In this document: positions 18,559 to 27,346 of the stretch, piece by piece
How the letters are laid out: each line of letters opens with the position of its first letter
How positions within the stretch are numbered: position 1 is the first letter of the stretch
DNA from: Erythrobacter sp. YT30
Lineage (GTDB): Bacteria; Pseudomonadota; Alphaproteobacteria; Sphingomonadales; Sphingomonadaceae
NCBI RefSeq assembly: GCF_001542875.1
Contig: NZ_LMAF01000002.1
Span: 1 to 64,000 of the forward strand
Length of the DNA stretch: 64,000 nt
Direction of reading: 5' to 3'
Translations under genes and position numbers: made by a program
The notes under the pieces: model-generated
What the model saw: the letters and a program-made list of their open reading frames with translations, nothing else
Told to the model about the DNA's origin: nothing
The model's database searches: none

Positions 18559-19605
18559 GTGCTTGATATCCCTACCGATAAAACTGTGAGTTCGGACAAA
18601 CCTTCGAAGCTCGATCCAAAAAAGCTGACCCGTGAACTCAGCGCATTTCGCGATCCTCGGATGACGCGCAGCTTGTGGGAAGTCGCCATCACCATAATCC
18701 CCTTCGCGGCTGTGTTTGCAGCCATGCTCTATGCAATCGAAGCTGGGTATTACGCGGCAGTCCTTTTGACGCCAGTCGCCGGTCTCCTGCTTTTGCGCAT
18801 GTTCATTATCCAGCATGATTGCGGCCATGGCGCATTCTTGCCCAGCCGCGCGGGCAATGATTGGCTGGGTAGAGCCATAGGTGTGTTTACCCTGACGCCC
18901 TACGACCCGTGGAAACGCTCGCACGCTCTGCATCATGCCGGCACTGGAAACCTTGACCTGCGCGGCTTTGGCGATGTCGACACGCTGACCATTCGCGAAT
19001 TTGAAGAGCGATCATGGGTCGGGCGGCTGGGATATCGCCTGTATCGCCATCCTGCCGTTCTGCTGGGTCTGGGCCCTGCCTATCTGTTCCTGCTTCGGCA
19101 CCGACTGCCAATTGGCCTGATGAAGGCCGGATCAGTCTATTGGGTCAGCAGCATGGCGACCAATGCGGTCACAGCTCTCATCCTGTTCGGCCTCATCTAC
19201 ACTTTCGGCATCGCGACGACCGCAATCGTGTTTCTGCCCGTGCTGATGTTTGCCGCATCTGTTGGCGTGTGGCTATTTTACATTCAGCACCAATTTGAAA
19301 GCGCGCACTGGGATTACAGCGACAACTGGACCTTTCACGAAGCAGCCTTGCTTGGCAGCACGCATTTGGACCTGCCCATTATTCTGCGATGGTTCACCGC
19401 CAATATCGGCATACATCACGTCCATCACCTCGCCAGCCGCATCCCGTTTTACCGTCTGCCTGAAGTGCTGAAAGCGCATCCCGATCTCGCGAACGTCAAT
19501 CGCTACACATTCAAGCAGACGTTCAAACCGCTGCTTTTGACGCTGTGGGATGAGGATCGACGAAAATTAGTGAGCTTTAAGGAAGCGAAGCGGGCTGCGG
19601 CCTAG
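18559..19605 (+). CDS. fatty acid desaturase (membrane di-iron)
   Basis: A 348-residue integral membrane desaturase that introduces double bonds into acyl chains using O2. The three His boxes are present: HDCGH at 86-90, SHALHH at 121-126 and HHVHH at 286-290, interspersed with several hydrophobic segments. It resembles bacterial omega-6/delta-12 type enzymes. The start is a GTG at 18559 with no obvious ribosome-binding site; an in-frame GTG ten codons later is an alternative. Confidence 0.9.
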   Translation: MLDIPTDKTVSSDKPSKLDPKKLTRELSAFRDPRMTRSLWEVAITIIPFAAVFAAMLYAIEAGYYAAVLLTPVAGLLLLRMFIIQHDCGHGAFLPSRAGNDWLGRAIGVFTLTPYDPWKRSHALHHAGTGNLDLRGFGDVDTLTIREFEERSWVGRLGYRLYRHPAVLLGLGPAYLFLLRHRLPIGLMKAGSVYWVSSMATNAVTALILFGLIYTFGIATTAIVFLPVLMFAASVGVWLFYIQHQFESAHWDYSDNWTFHEAALLGSTHLDLPIILRWFTANIGIHHVHHLASRIPFYRLPEVLKAHPDLANVNRYTFKQTFKPLLLTLWDEDRRKLVSFKEAKRAAA

Positions 19606-19617
19606 CTTTCGGTCCGC

Positions 19618-20415
19618 TCAGTAAAACGCCAACTGGTTGGAAATTGCGAGCAGCTGTCCCTCGCGCGACCAGATGCGCGTACGCTGGGAAAATCGGCCGG
19701 AAAAAACGCGATCACTTGTCGCCTCGACCAGCAGGAAATCGCAGCCGCATTTGGCCAAGTCTTCGCTGCTGCACATGATGTGCAAATCGTACTGAACAGT
19801 CGCGCCAAATCGCGGGGTTGTATCAAGGAAGAAAGTGCGCGGCATCGGGGTATCGGACAGCGCAAGCAAGGCTTTCGCATCCCAAGGCCGATCGGCGGCA
19901 TCGCGCACCCAGAACGCGGATTGCGGCTTTTCCTGCGCGCTGAAGGGTTTGCCCAATGCGACGCGCTGTTCATACCGGGTGAGGAATTTTGGCCCGGGCG
20001 TATCTGGCAACCGCTCCGCATCATCAATTGCGAGGACCCTCGGCATGGGATCGGTGTAATCGAGCGCTTTGTCCTTGATATCGCTGAAGACAAAGTCCGC
20101 TGTGAAAACCAGCGCATCGGGCGCTGCAGGATCGCTGAATTCAGAACGGACGAAATTGGTGCGCCTGCCCTCTCTCAAGGTGCGCACCTCAACGTCCATC
20201 TCTTCTTTGGGAAGCGGTTTCAGGAATGTTGCTGTTGCGCTTGCAAGCATGGCTGATTGCGGGTTCGCCTGCTGCACGGCGCTATAGCCCAACGCCAGTG
20301 CCCAACCGCCAAAAGCAGAGGTGAAGTTCCAGTAGGCCGCACCGCCACCTGACCGAAGGCGACTTTCGGAAAGGGTTTCAAGCTGGGTTGCGGTGTCGAG
20401 AGGGTAGTCGGTCAT
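19618..20415 (-). CDS. acyl-CoA thioesterase family protein (double hot-dog)
   Basis: A 265-residue protein of the TesB-like/thioesterase-superfamily type, with two tandem hot-dog halves: GGAAYWNFTSAFGGWALALGYSAV early, and PRTFFLDTTPRFGATVQYDLHIMCS in the second half. These enzymes hydrolyse acyl-CoAs. The start at 20415 (MTDYPLDT) is preferred to upstream codons at 20433 and 20472, which add non-conserved residues. It converges with the desaturase gene, and an inverted repeat lies upstream. Confidence 0.8.
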   Translation of the reverse strand: MTDYPLDTATQLETLSESRLRSGGGAAYWNFTSAFGGWALALGYSAVQQANPQSAMLASATATFLKPLPKEEMDVEVRTLREGRRTNFVRSEFSDPAAPDALVFTADFVFSDIKDKALDYTDPMPRVLAIDDAERLPDTPGPKFLTRYEQRVALGKPFSAQEKPQSAFWVRDAADRPWDAKALLALSDTPMPRTFFLDTTPRFGATVQYDLHIMCSSEDLAKCGCDFLLVEATSDRVFSGRFSQRTRIWSREGQLLAISNQLAFY

Positions 20416-20462
20416 GCCGGATGCGTCTTTCATTGCCAGCGCGCACCATGCGCACCGACTTA

Positions 20463-20480
20463 ATGAACGCACCAGTTCAT
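20463..20480. promoter_or_regulatory. inverted repeat upstream of the thioesterase gene
   Basis: ATGAAC (20463-20468) and GTTCAT (20475-20480) form a perfect 6-bp inverted repeat with a 6-base spacer. On the minus strand a TTGACT element lies about 14 bases before it. The spacing suggests a repressor operator within the thioesterase promoter; no cognate regulator is adjacent. Confidence 0.3.
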
Positions 20481-20514
20481 TTTTGTTCCCAAGTCAAGAG
20501 ATACTCATTCCATC

Positions 20515-21261
20515 TCAACCAGAAAGCGCTGCCCTGGCCTGCTCTTCGACACGAGCCATCGCGTCATTCCACGGGCCTGGCCCATAGCTGATGCGGGCAA
20601 CGCCCAATCTGGCTAATTCCGTGTTGCTCACCATGCCCGGGAGACGCATGACATTCACCGGAAGCAAAACCGACTGGCAGACACGCGCAATCATGTCAGG
20701 ATTGCTGAGCCCCGGAATGAAAAAGCTCCCCGCGCCTGCCTCTGCATATGCCGCCGCGCGATCAATCGCCTCATCGACGAGCGCCTGCTGGTTTGGATCC
20801 TCGCCCGCTCGCAAAGCTTCCAAGAAGGTGTCGGTTCGCGCGTTTACGAACAGGCCCGCTTCCCCGACCGCAGCAATGCGTTCGGCTTGATCGGATGTGA
20901 TGCGCAAGCCGCCGCTCCCGATCAGCTGATCTTCAAAGTTGCAGCCCACAGCGCCAGCATCGACAATCGCGCGGGCGTTTTCTGATAGTTCGCCCACATC
21001 CTCGGCAAAGCCCGCTTCGAAGTCGACCGTTAGCGGTAGATTAATCACTGCCTTGATCTGGCGGACGGTTGTCAAAAGCGCTTCAAATGGAAGCTCCTGA
21101 CCATCGGAATATCCTTGCGCCCCGGCAACCGATTGGCTGCCCGTCGCGATTGCCTTTGCTCCGGACCGCGCGACCGCCGCTGCGCTGCCAGCATCCCAGA
21201 TATTGTACAGGATCAGCGGGTCAGCGCTTGAATGAAGCGCTGCAAATTCGTCTTTCGTCAT
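20515..21261 (-). CDS. isocitrate lyase / phosphoenolpyruvate mutase family protein
   Basis: A 248-residue TIM-barrel protein of the PEP mutase/isocitrate lyase superfamily. Visible are LYNIWDAGSAAAVARSGAKAIATGSQSVA at the N-terminus (split here by function: metal and substrate loop), LTVDFEAGF with the conserved Asp, and NARTDTFLEA. The long KKCGH lyase loop is absent, so it is not a true isocitrate lyase. Many relatives act on small 2-oxo or phosphono acids or are uncharacterised. It starts 1 base before the end of the ada frame. Confidence 0.85.
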   Translation of the reverse strand: MTKDEFAALHSSADPLILYNIWDAGSAAAVARSGAKAIATGSQSVAGAQGYSDGQELPFEALLTTVRQIKAVINLPLTVDFEAGFAEDVGELSENARAIVDAGAVGCNFEDQLIGSGGLRITSDQAERIAAVGEAGLFVNARTDTFLEALRAGEDPNQQALVDEAIDRAAAYAEAGAGSFFIPGLSNPDMIARVCQSVLLPVNVMRLPGMVSNTELARLGVARISYGPGPWNDAMARVEEQARAALSG

Positions 21262-21262
21262 T

Positions 21263-22327
21263 TCAGAAAAGCTCCGGTTCGTCAGATTGATCGTCAGCGC
21301 CCTCGCGCTTTAGCAGTTCGGCCTTTATTTCTGGGCCATAGGCGTATCCGCCCACGCCGCCGCTTGCCGGGACAACCCGGTGGCACGGGATAAGGACTGC
21401 GATGTTGTTTGCCCCGTTGGCGCTTCCAACGGCCCTGCTAGCTTTGGGATTGCCGAGCATGGCTGCCTGTTCGCCATAGCTGCGCGTTTCGCCGGGCGGA
21501 ATTTTGCGCAAGGCCTCCCAACAGCGTTGCTGGAATGCAGTCCCTTTGACATCGAGAGGGATATGCGCGCTGTCCAATGTGGGGTCTTCGACGATGGCGG
21601 TGACCTCTTCGAACAGAGCGCGAAATTCAGGGCTCGCCTTAACCAGCTCCGCTTTGGGAAAGCGCGCAGCCAACTCCTTTTCGCCTTCGTTGAAGGATAG
21701 GCAGCAAACGCCTTTCTCGGTCGCGGCGACCAGCATTGTGCCAAGCGAGGTATCGATCACGTCCCAGTGAATGCGAGCGCCTGCTGCGCCCTCTTTGATG
21801 TCCTTTGCCGCCATGCCCAGCTTTCCTTCTACGTCCGCATAAAACCTCGACGGCGCGGAATAGCCCGCCTCGTACAGCGCATGCGCCACCCCATCGCCGC
21901 GCGACAACGCATCACGCACTCGCTCCTCCCGCAAAGCTCGTGCGAAAGCCGATGGAGACAGGCCTACAGTGCGTTTGAACAGGCGTTGGAAATGCGTGGG
22001 GGAATAGCCCGTTAAATCCGCAAGCTCATCCAGTGTTTTCGCGCCTTCTGTACGGATCGCTGCGATCGCAGCGAGCACGCAGGCTTCTTCGGCTGATTGT
22101 GTTTTGGGAGAGCAGCGTTTGCAGGCTCTCAACCCGGCAGCCTCTGCAGCCTGCCAATCGGCATAGAAACGCACATTCTTGCGCATCGGCGCGCGAGCCG
22201 GGCAGCTTGGGCGGCAATAGATGCCCGTCGAATGCACGCCAGTGACAAACGCGCCGTCAAATCGGCGATCCTTTGCAAGTGCGATTTGCCAGCGTTCATC
22301 GTCGGTAAGAGCTTTCATCTTTTCCAT
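21263..22327 (-). CDS. ada: bifunctional O6-methylguanine-DNA methyltransferase / regulator Ada
   Basis: A 354-residue adaptive-response protein, the same length as the E. coli protein. It repairs methylphosphotriesters and O6-methylguanine and, once methylated, activates transcription. The N-terminal Cys38, Cys42, Cys69 and Cys72 (GIYCRPSC, ACKRC) sit at the E. coli positions, an AraC-type helix-turn-helix follows (about 95-180), and the acceptor Cys315 lies in PCHRV. The start at 22327 (MEKMKAL) gives this match; an ATG at 22318 is also possible. The open frame continues to 22930, but that part overlaps the divergent protease gene. Confidence 0.95.
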   Translation of the reverse strand: MEKMKALTDDERWQIALAKDRRFDGAFVTGVHSTGIYCRPSCPARAPMRKNVRFYADWQAAEAAGLRACKRCSPKTQSAEEACVLAAIAAIRTEGAKTLDELADLTGYSPTHFQRLFKRTVGLSPSAFARALREERVRDALSRGDGVAHALYEAGYSAPSRFYADVEGKLGMAAKDIKEGAAGARIHWDVIDTSLGTMLVAATEKGVCCLSFNEGEKELAARFPKAELVKASPEFRALFEEVTAIVEDPTLDSAHIPLDVKGTAFQQRCWEALRKIPPGETRSYGEQAAMLGNPKASRAVGSANGANNIAVLIPCHRVVPASGGVGGYAYGPEIKAELLKREGADDQSDEPELF

Positions 22328-22369
22328 GCCCTGCTGTTTATCGAAGTCATCTGCCGAGCGCATCCCGAA

Positions 22370-22382
22370 CCTTGCGCTCAAT
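22370..22382 (-). promoter_or_regulatory. candidate Ada box upstream of ada
   Basis: On the minus strand this reads ATTGAGCGCAAGG, close to the Ada-binding sequence of E. coli (core AAAGCGCAA), about 45 bases before the ada start. It also forms one arm of a 7-bp inverted repeat, GAGCGCA (22356-22362) with TGCGCTC (22373-22379). Autoregulation would fit the known biology of Ada; the site is inferred by similarity only. Confidence 0.4.
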
Positions 22383-22444
22383 GATATGCGCATCGCGCGA
22401 TCATGGGACTTGCGAGCAAGATCGCCCTGCGCCATGCCATTTGC

Positions 22445-24046
22445 ATGTTTTATCGCTTGGCCGCCTTGTTTGCGCTCTTTTTTGCAGCGCTGCTTCCTGC
22501 ACCCGCACTTGCCGATGCGGCCGATATCGATGCAGCGGCGCGCGGCGTTGTGCGCGTTGTGCTGGTGCGCGATGAGGAGGGAAACGTAAGGCCCAGCAGC
22601 CATGGCAGCGGGTTTGCCGTAACGCCCAACATGATTGTCACCAACGCGCACGTCGTGCGCGATGCAGTGCTCGATGACACGTTGCGCATTGGGATCGTGC
22701 CCAGCGAACAGGCGCGCAATGGCGAACCGGGTGCATTTGGCAGGATCGTCGCGGTCAGCCCGCGCAATGATCTGGCGCTTATCGAAATCGCAGAAGGAAG
22801 TCTGAAACTGCCTCCCGTCACGTTCGCTGGCGGGGTCGCGGGCAATATGGGCGAGGTTTCCGCTGTCGGATATCCGATGAATGTGGATCTCGCTCAAGGC
22901 CTCGAAATCGACGATATATTCCGGCCGCAACCACCTGTGAAAAGCCGGGGCTTTCTCTCAGGCGAACGCCCCTCGCGCCAATTCGATACGATCCTTCACA
23001 CCGCGCCCATCGCGCGCGGCAATTCGGGTGGTCCATTGCTCGATGGATGTGGCCGCGTTCTGGGCGTCAATTCGTTTGGTGCAGATTCGGATGGGTCAGA
23101 TGCCGAATTCTACTTCGCCGTGTCGTTGCGAGAGCTCCTGCCCTTCCTTCGTGACAACAATATCGATCCGCGCACCAATGCCTCCCCATGCCGGTCGATT
23201 GACGAATTGAACGCAGCTGAGCTTGCACGGTTTGAAGCTGAGCGTGCCGACGCGCAGGCCCGCATCGATGCGCGTGAAGAGGAATTGCGGGAGGCGCGCC
23301 AGCAGGCCTGGATCAAAGCGCAAATGCAAATGATGGAAGAGCGCGAAAACGCGATTGTCACCACGATGCTGCTGCTTATCGCAGGACTGATAGCCGCATA
23401 CACGGCGGCACAATTGCGCAAGGATGAAAGCCGCCGCAAATTCGCAATCATGGCCGCTGGTGCTGCCGGCGCTGCATTCATCGCCTGCATCCTCGTCTGG
23501 CTGGCGCGGCCCAGCTCTGCCGATATTGAAGACCGTGTGGCTGCGATCCTGAAGGAAAACGGAGACGGAGAAGACGGCGCAACAACTCCGGATCTCTCCG
23601 CAGCAGGCGATGGAACGCTCATTTGCACTCTCGTCCCTGAACGCAGCCGGGTCACTGGTGCCCGCACGGATGACATAGAGTTCGATTGGTCGGCGACCGG
23701 ATGCGTCAATGGCCGAACGCAATACGGAATGGACGGCGGCACATGGTCACGCGTGTTTGTGCCCAATGATGAAGCCGCCGTTTCAGTGAATTCCTATGAT
23801 CCTGAAAGCCGCACTTTCCGCACCGATCGCTACCTCTTGGGCCGCGCCGACATGGAAGCCGCCCGCGAAGCGCGCCGCAGCTATTCTCCACCTGCATGCG
23901 GCGTGACCGATGCAGCGCGCTTGCTTGGAGAGCGCCAGTCCGCTGTGATCGCGCAACTGCCAGAGCGCGAGAACGAACGGCTGGTCTATTCCTGCGAACC
24001 AAAGCCCGCCAGCGGCAATCCCGCTGTCGCGGAAGCTGAAGAGTGA
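22445..24046 (+). CDS. membrane-anchored trypsin-like serine protease, first of a tandem pair
   Basis: A 533-residue protein. A signal peptide (1-24) precedes a trypsin/DegP-like protease domain with His69, Asp109 and Ser194 (GNSGGPLLD); Cys202 and Cys249 could form a disulfide. A charged helix (about 255-302) leads to two transmembrane segments (about 303-323 and 334-354) separated by a short basic loop, and a C-terminal domain with Cys394, Cys420, Cys485 and Cys517. The basic loop suggests it is cytoplasmic, leaving both domains in the periplasm. The start at 22445 matches the start of the paralogue downstream. There is no PDZ domain, unlike DegP/DegS. Substrate unknown. Confidence 0.82.
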   Translation: MFYRLAALFALFFAALLPAPALADAADIDAAARGVVRVVLVRDEEGNVRPSSHGSGFAVTPNMIVTNAHVVRDAVLDDTLRIGIVPSEQARNGEPGAFGRIVAVSPRNDLALIEIAEGSLKLPPVTFAGGVAGNMGEVSAVGYPMNVDLAQGLEIDDIFRPQPPVKSRGFLSGERPSRQFDTILHTAPIARGNSGGPLLDGCGRVLGVNSFGADSDGSDAEFYFAVSLRELLPFLRDNNIDPRTNASPCRSIDELNAAELARFEAERADAQARIDAREEELREARQQAWIKAQMQMMEERENAIVTTMLLLIAGLIAAYTAAQLRKDESRRKFAIMAAGAAGAAFIACILVWLARPSSADIEDRVAAILKENGDGEDGATTPDLSAAGDGTLICTLVPERSRVTGARTDDIEFDWSATGCVNGRTQYGMDGGTWSRVFVPNDEAAVSVNSYDPESRTFRTDRYLLGRADMEAAREARRSYSPPACGVTDAARLLGERQSAVIAQLPERENERLVYSCEPKPASGNPAVAEAEE

Positions 24047-24155
24047 TCAACTCTGTTACCGGCAAACAATAGCTCTTGAGTTTGTTTACAAATTAGGCAT
24101 CTTTGAGCCTCTGGCGCGTTAGCGCTGGATCGGGGTCAAGTGTTCAGGGGGCAGA

Positions 24156-25658
24156 ATGTTTCACCGGCTTTGGTTGCTTGTCATCGCGGCAATGTTGCTT
24201 TCACCAACGGGCGCAAGCGCAAGCGAGGCGGATATCGATGCAGCATCGCGCGGTGTCGTCAGGGTCGTGATCTTTTCTGTCGGCCGGGATGGGAGCGTCC
24301 GCTTTCGTAGCCACGGGACCGGCTTTGCCGTTGCGGCTGATAAATTCGTGACAAATGCGCACGTGATCAGAGAGGCCGCGCAGTATCGCAATGTGTTCGT
24401 GGGGGTCATTCCGCCAAGGGGTGATGAACCTGTTGTCGCCAAGCTCGTAAATTACAGCCGCAGCCGCGATCTGGCGCTCATTGAAGTGCCCGACAGCTTG
24501 CGTTTGCCGCCGCTGACTTTCGTTTCCAATTTTACGTCCGAAAATGCCGATGTGGTGGCCGTGGGTTTTCCGGGCGTTGTCGATGATGTTGTCGGGCGCG
24601 GTTACGAACCCACCGTCTCTCGCGGTAAAGTCTCCCAGCAGCGCGCGGTGCGCGGGGTGGACCATGTCCTCCACAGCGCTCCTATAGGACGCGGCAATTC
24701 CGGCGGGCCGCTGCTTGATGAATGTGGTCGGATTGTCGGCGTCAACACGTTCGGGGCCAATTCGATCGCCAGCGAGGGCGAGTTTCTTTTCGCTGTGGCA
24801 AACTCTGAAACAATCGCGTTTCTGCGCAGCAATGATGTCAGGCCAAAAACGAGCGATATCGCATGCCGCACCATGGCCGAGATCGAGGCGGAAGAAGCCG
24901 CTCGAACTGAAGCTGAGCAGAAGGTCGCCGAAGAAGAGCAGCGCGCGCGTGAGCAGGCCGAACAGCAAGAGCGCGAGCGGATAGAGCGGCAAATTCAGGA
25001 AGAGCGCGAAAACATGATGGCCCTTGCCGCAATTCTGCTGGTGGTGGCAGCAGGCGGCGGGGCGCTTGCATATCAGGCGTCGCAGGCAGAAGGCGGCAAA
25101 AACCGAGCTGTGATCTTTGGAGGCATTGCCGGCCTTGCTGCAATCAGCGCGGCCTATGTCTGGATTACGCGCCCAAGTCTCGAAGATGTTGATGATCGAC
25201 TGGCCGACAATGCTGATGCCAGCAGCTTGCTTGGCGGGGACGAAGGGATCAGCGGCCTGCAACCGGGCATGTTCAGCTGCACTCTTGATACCGATCGCAG
25301 CCGAGTGACCACTGCCCCTCCTCGCTATGTCGAATTCGAGTGGAAAGCCGATGGCTGCCATGAAGAAACGCAATATCAAATGCGCGACGGCGTATGGTCG
25401 CGGGTGTTTGTGCCGCAAGAAGATTACATGGTGCGTGTGGCCACAATTGATTTGGCCAAGGGCGAATTTCGAAACGAGCGCTATCTGCTGCCCAAGGTTG
25501 ATTGGCAAAAAGCACGCGATGCGCGGATGAGCTATCAACCGCCATCATGCGGCGCGCCCAACGCATCGCAGCGCCTGTCCGATATGCAGGAGGGCGTTCT
25601 ATCCATGCTGCCCGATCAGCCCAATGAACGGCTAATCTATAACTGCGATAGCAATTGA
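24156..25658 (+). CDS. membrane-anchored trypsin-like serine protease, second of a tandem pair
   Basis: A 500-residue paralogue of the preceding gene with the same order: signal peptide (1-23), protease domain with His69, Asp105 and Ser182, Cys190 and Cys237, a strongly charged Glu/Arg-rich coiled coil (about 240-286), two transmembrane segments (about 288-306 and 318-337), and a C-terminal domain with Cys375, Cys401, Cys465 and Cys497. The shared C-terminal motifs are TQYxM..GxWSRVFVP, SYxPPxCG and NERLxYxC. An AGGGGGCAG ribosome site precedes the ATG. The 109-base gap from the first gene may hold its own promoter. Function unknown. Confidence 0.82.
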   Translation: MFHRLWLLVIAAMLLSPTGASASEADIDAASRGVVRVVIFSVGRDGSVRFRSHGTGFAVAADKFVTNAHVIREAAQYRNVFVGVIPPRGDEPVVAKLVNYSRSRDLALIEVPDSLRLPPLTFVSNFTSENADVVAVGFPGVVDDVVGRGYEPTVSRGKVSQQRAVRGVDHVLHSAPIGRGNSGGPLLDECGRIVGVNTFGANSIASEGEFLFAVANSETIAFLRSNDVRPKTSDIACRTMAEIEAEEAARTEAEQKVAEEEQRAREQAEQQERERIERQIQEERENMMALAAILLVVAAGGGALAYQASQAEGGKNRAVIFGGIAGLAAISAAYVWITRPSLEDVDDRLADNADASSLLGGDEGISGLQPGMFSCTLDTDRSRVTTAPPRYVEFEWKADGCHEETQYQMRDGVWSRVFVPQEDYMVRVATIDLAKGEFRNERYLLPKVDWQKARDARMSYQPPSCGAPNASQRLSDMQEGVLSMLPDQPNERLIYNCDSN

Positions 25659-25705
25659 AGCGGCGACAAGCCTTCTTCAAGCAGCACCCTTAGCAAAGGA
25701 TAGCG

Positions 25706-26260
25706 ATGGAACAGGCACTCGTTTTCGTTTCAATAGTGCTGGGAGTTGCCGTGGCTTTTGAGCTTGAGCATCTCAACAAATTGCTGCGGGCCGGCAACGT
25801 CAAGTGGCACTGGGCTCAGCCTCTGTTTGCGCTTCTTGTGCTGATGACAATCATGTCATTCTGGTGGATGCTCGCCAGCAGCGACGATCGAGGCGAAGTA
25901 ACGTTGGCTGCTTTTCTGCCGATCATGTGGGTTCTGGTGCTGCTCAATCTACTCGCTGCAGCATCCCTACCTGACCACGTACCCGAAGGCGGAATAGATC
26001 TAGCGAAGTATTATCAGGAAAACCGGCGATACCTGTGGGGTCTCTATTTCCTGATTGTAGCACCGCTTGGGATCAATTGGATCATTGTGGGCTTTCGACG
26101 GTCAGAGGATTTTTGGGACATCCTACCGTATCTCGCAACCGAGCTTTTGCCGATGACTGTCGTCGCGGCGATGATTTTCGCAAAGCGCTGGTCGCACGTT
26201 GCTATCGGCTTTGCAGCTATGGGTCTTGTGGTTGCCGCCTGGCTGACGCGGGCCCTCTAA
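25706..26260 (+). CDS. small integral membrane protein of unknown function
   Basis: A 184-residue protein with about five hydrophobic segments (1-20, 35-55, 68-87, 112-127, 142-178) and little else. It begins 47 bases after the second protease gene, with AAAGGA near the start, and could be co-transcribed with it. I do not recognise a family. It converges with the TauD gene. Confidence 0.7.
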   Translation: MEQALVFVSIVLGVAVAFELEHLNKLLRAGNVKWHWAQPLFALLVLMTIMSFWWMLASSDDRGEVTLAAFLPIMWVLVLLNLLAAASLPDHVPEGGIDLAKYYQENRRYLWGLYFLIVAPLGINWIIVGFRRSEDFWDILPYLATELLPMTVVAAMIFAKRWSHVAIGFAAMGLVVAAWLTRAL

Positions 26261-26271
26261 TTGCGCTGCGA

Positions 26272-27099
26272 TCAAGCCGCCAGCGCCTCGCCTGATAGCG
26301 TGATCCGGTGCATTTCGCGTCGATGGCCCTGATAATCGTTCATAGCATTGTGCCAGCTTGTTCGGTTGTCCCAGATGGCAATCGTGCCCGGCTCCCATTT
26401 GAGGCGACACTGGTTCGTGTCGGTAAGCGCTGCATCACATAGCTCGTTCAAGAGCGGCAGGCTTTCCTCGCGTGTCTGGCCGACGAAATTGATGGTGAAG
26501 GCGTTGTTCACATACAGCAGCTTGCGCCCCGTGTGCGGGTGGCGGATCACCACCGGATGGACAGCGCCCGTCTTCAGATCCTGCCCGCGAAGGTTCTTGC
26601 CCATATCGGTTTGCGCATAAAGGCCATCCGCCTTGTAGACGTGATCGGCGGTGTGGAACGCTTCCAACCCTTCAATCCGCGCTTTCAGATCATCCGAGAG
26701 CGCATCGTAAGCTGCACCCATATGCGCCCACATCGTATCGCCGCCACTGGGCGGGAGTTCGCGCGCCACCAGGATTGAGCCCATCGCCGGGATCTGGTCA
26801 TAGGAATGATCGGTATGCCATGCCCCGCCGATATTGGTCTGCTCGTCAGGCTCTTTCTTCACCACCGCGATTTCGTTGAAATCTTCCTGCAGCGGGAAAT
26901 AATTGTTCACATCGATCCCGCCCCAGCGACGGCCGAATTTAATGTGATCTTCGGGCGAAAATTCCTGATTTCGAAAAACCGCAACGCCGTGTTCGTAAAT
27001 TGCATGCTTGATCGCATCCATCTCCGAATCCGAGCACGAACGAAGCGAAACCCCTTCAATTTCCACGCCGCATTCGGGCGCCATTGCTGTGGTTTTCAT
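26272..27099 (-). CDS. TauD/TfdA family 2-oxoglutarate-dependent dioxygenase
   Basis: A 275-residue non-haem Fe(II) dioxygenase that couples 2-oxoglutarate decarboxylation to hydroxylation of a small substrate such as taurine, sulfonates or aryloxyacids. Iron ligands His95 and Asp97 (WHTDHS) and distal His250 (TSWHNAMNDY) are visible, followed by Arg residues at 260-261 suited to binding 2-oxoglutarate. No sulfonate transporter genes are adjacent, so the substrate stays open. It is divergent from the ATP synthase operon. Confidence 0.9.
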   Translation of the reverse strand: MKTTAMAPECGVEIEGVSLRSCSDSEMDAIKHAIYEHGVAVFRNQEFSPEDHIKFGRRWGGIDVNNYFPLQEDFNEIAVVKKEPDEQTNIGGAWHTDHSYDQIPAMGSILVARELPPSGGDTMWAHMGAAYDALSDDLKARIEGLEAFHTADHVYKADGLYAQTDMGKNLRGQDLKTGAVHPVVIRHPHTGRKLLYVNNAFTINFVGQTREESLPLLNELCDAALTDTNQCRLKWEPGTIAIWDNRTSWHNAMNDYQGHRREMHRITLSGEALAA

Positions 27100-27156
27100 G
27101 GTTTTCCTCTCCCCTTGGCTTTTGCCATTACGCTACGTTCTGATGCAGTTTTCCGC

Positions 27157-27172
27157 GCAATTCAAGAATTGC
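27157..27172. promoter_or_regulatory. palindrome upstream of the TauD gene
   Basis: GCAATTC-AA-GAATTGC is a perfect 7-bp inverted repeat with a 2-base centre, 58 bases before the TauD-type gene and about 175 bases before atpH. The symmetry and position fit a dimeric regulator site for the dioxygenase gene; no regulator gene is adjacent. Confidence 0.3.
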
Positions 27173-27346
27173 CGCGATTCAAACGCGCGTGCCCCTCTTC
27201 AAGACAGTTTGCTGCGCTTGCGTAATATGCATTGTCTTGCTAGGCGCGCGCCAGCTTTGAACAGGGCTCGTTTCTGCTTGTCCGGATAACCTGCTCAATC
27301 AAGGTACCGTATTTTCTCAAGCGTTCCCGCAAAGGACACACAGCGA

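Noticed and set aside
22328..22930. 200-residue N-terminal extension of Ada
   Set aside because: The extension overlaps the divergent protease gene, and the shorter form has E. coli length and Cys numbering.
24201..25538. 445-residue minus-strand open frame
   Set aside because: It is antisense to the second protease gene, which has a signal peptide, catalytic triad and paralogue; the antisense frame has none of these.
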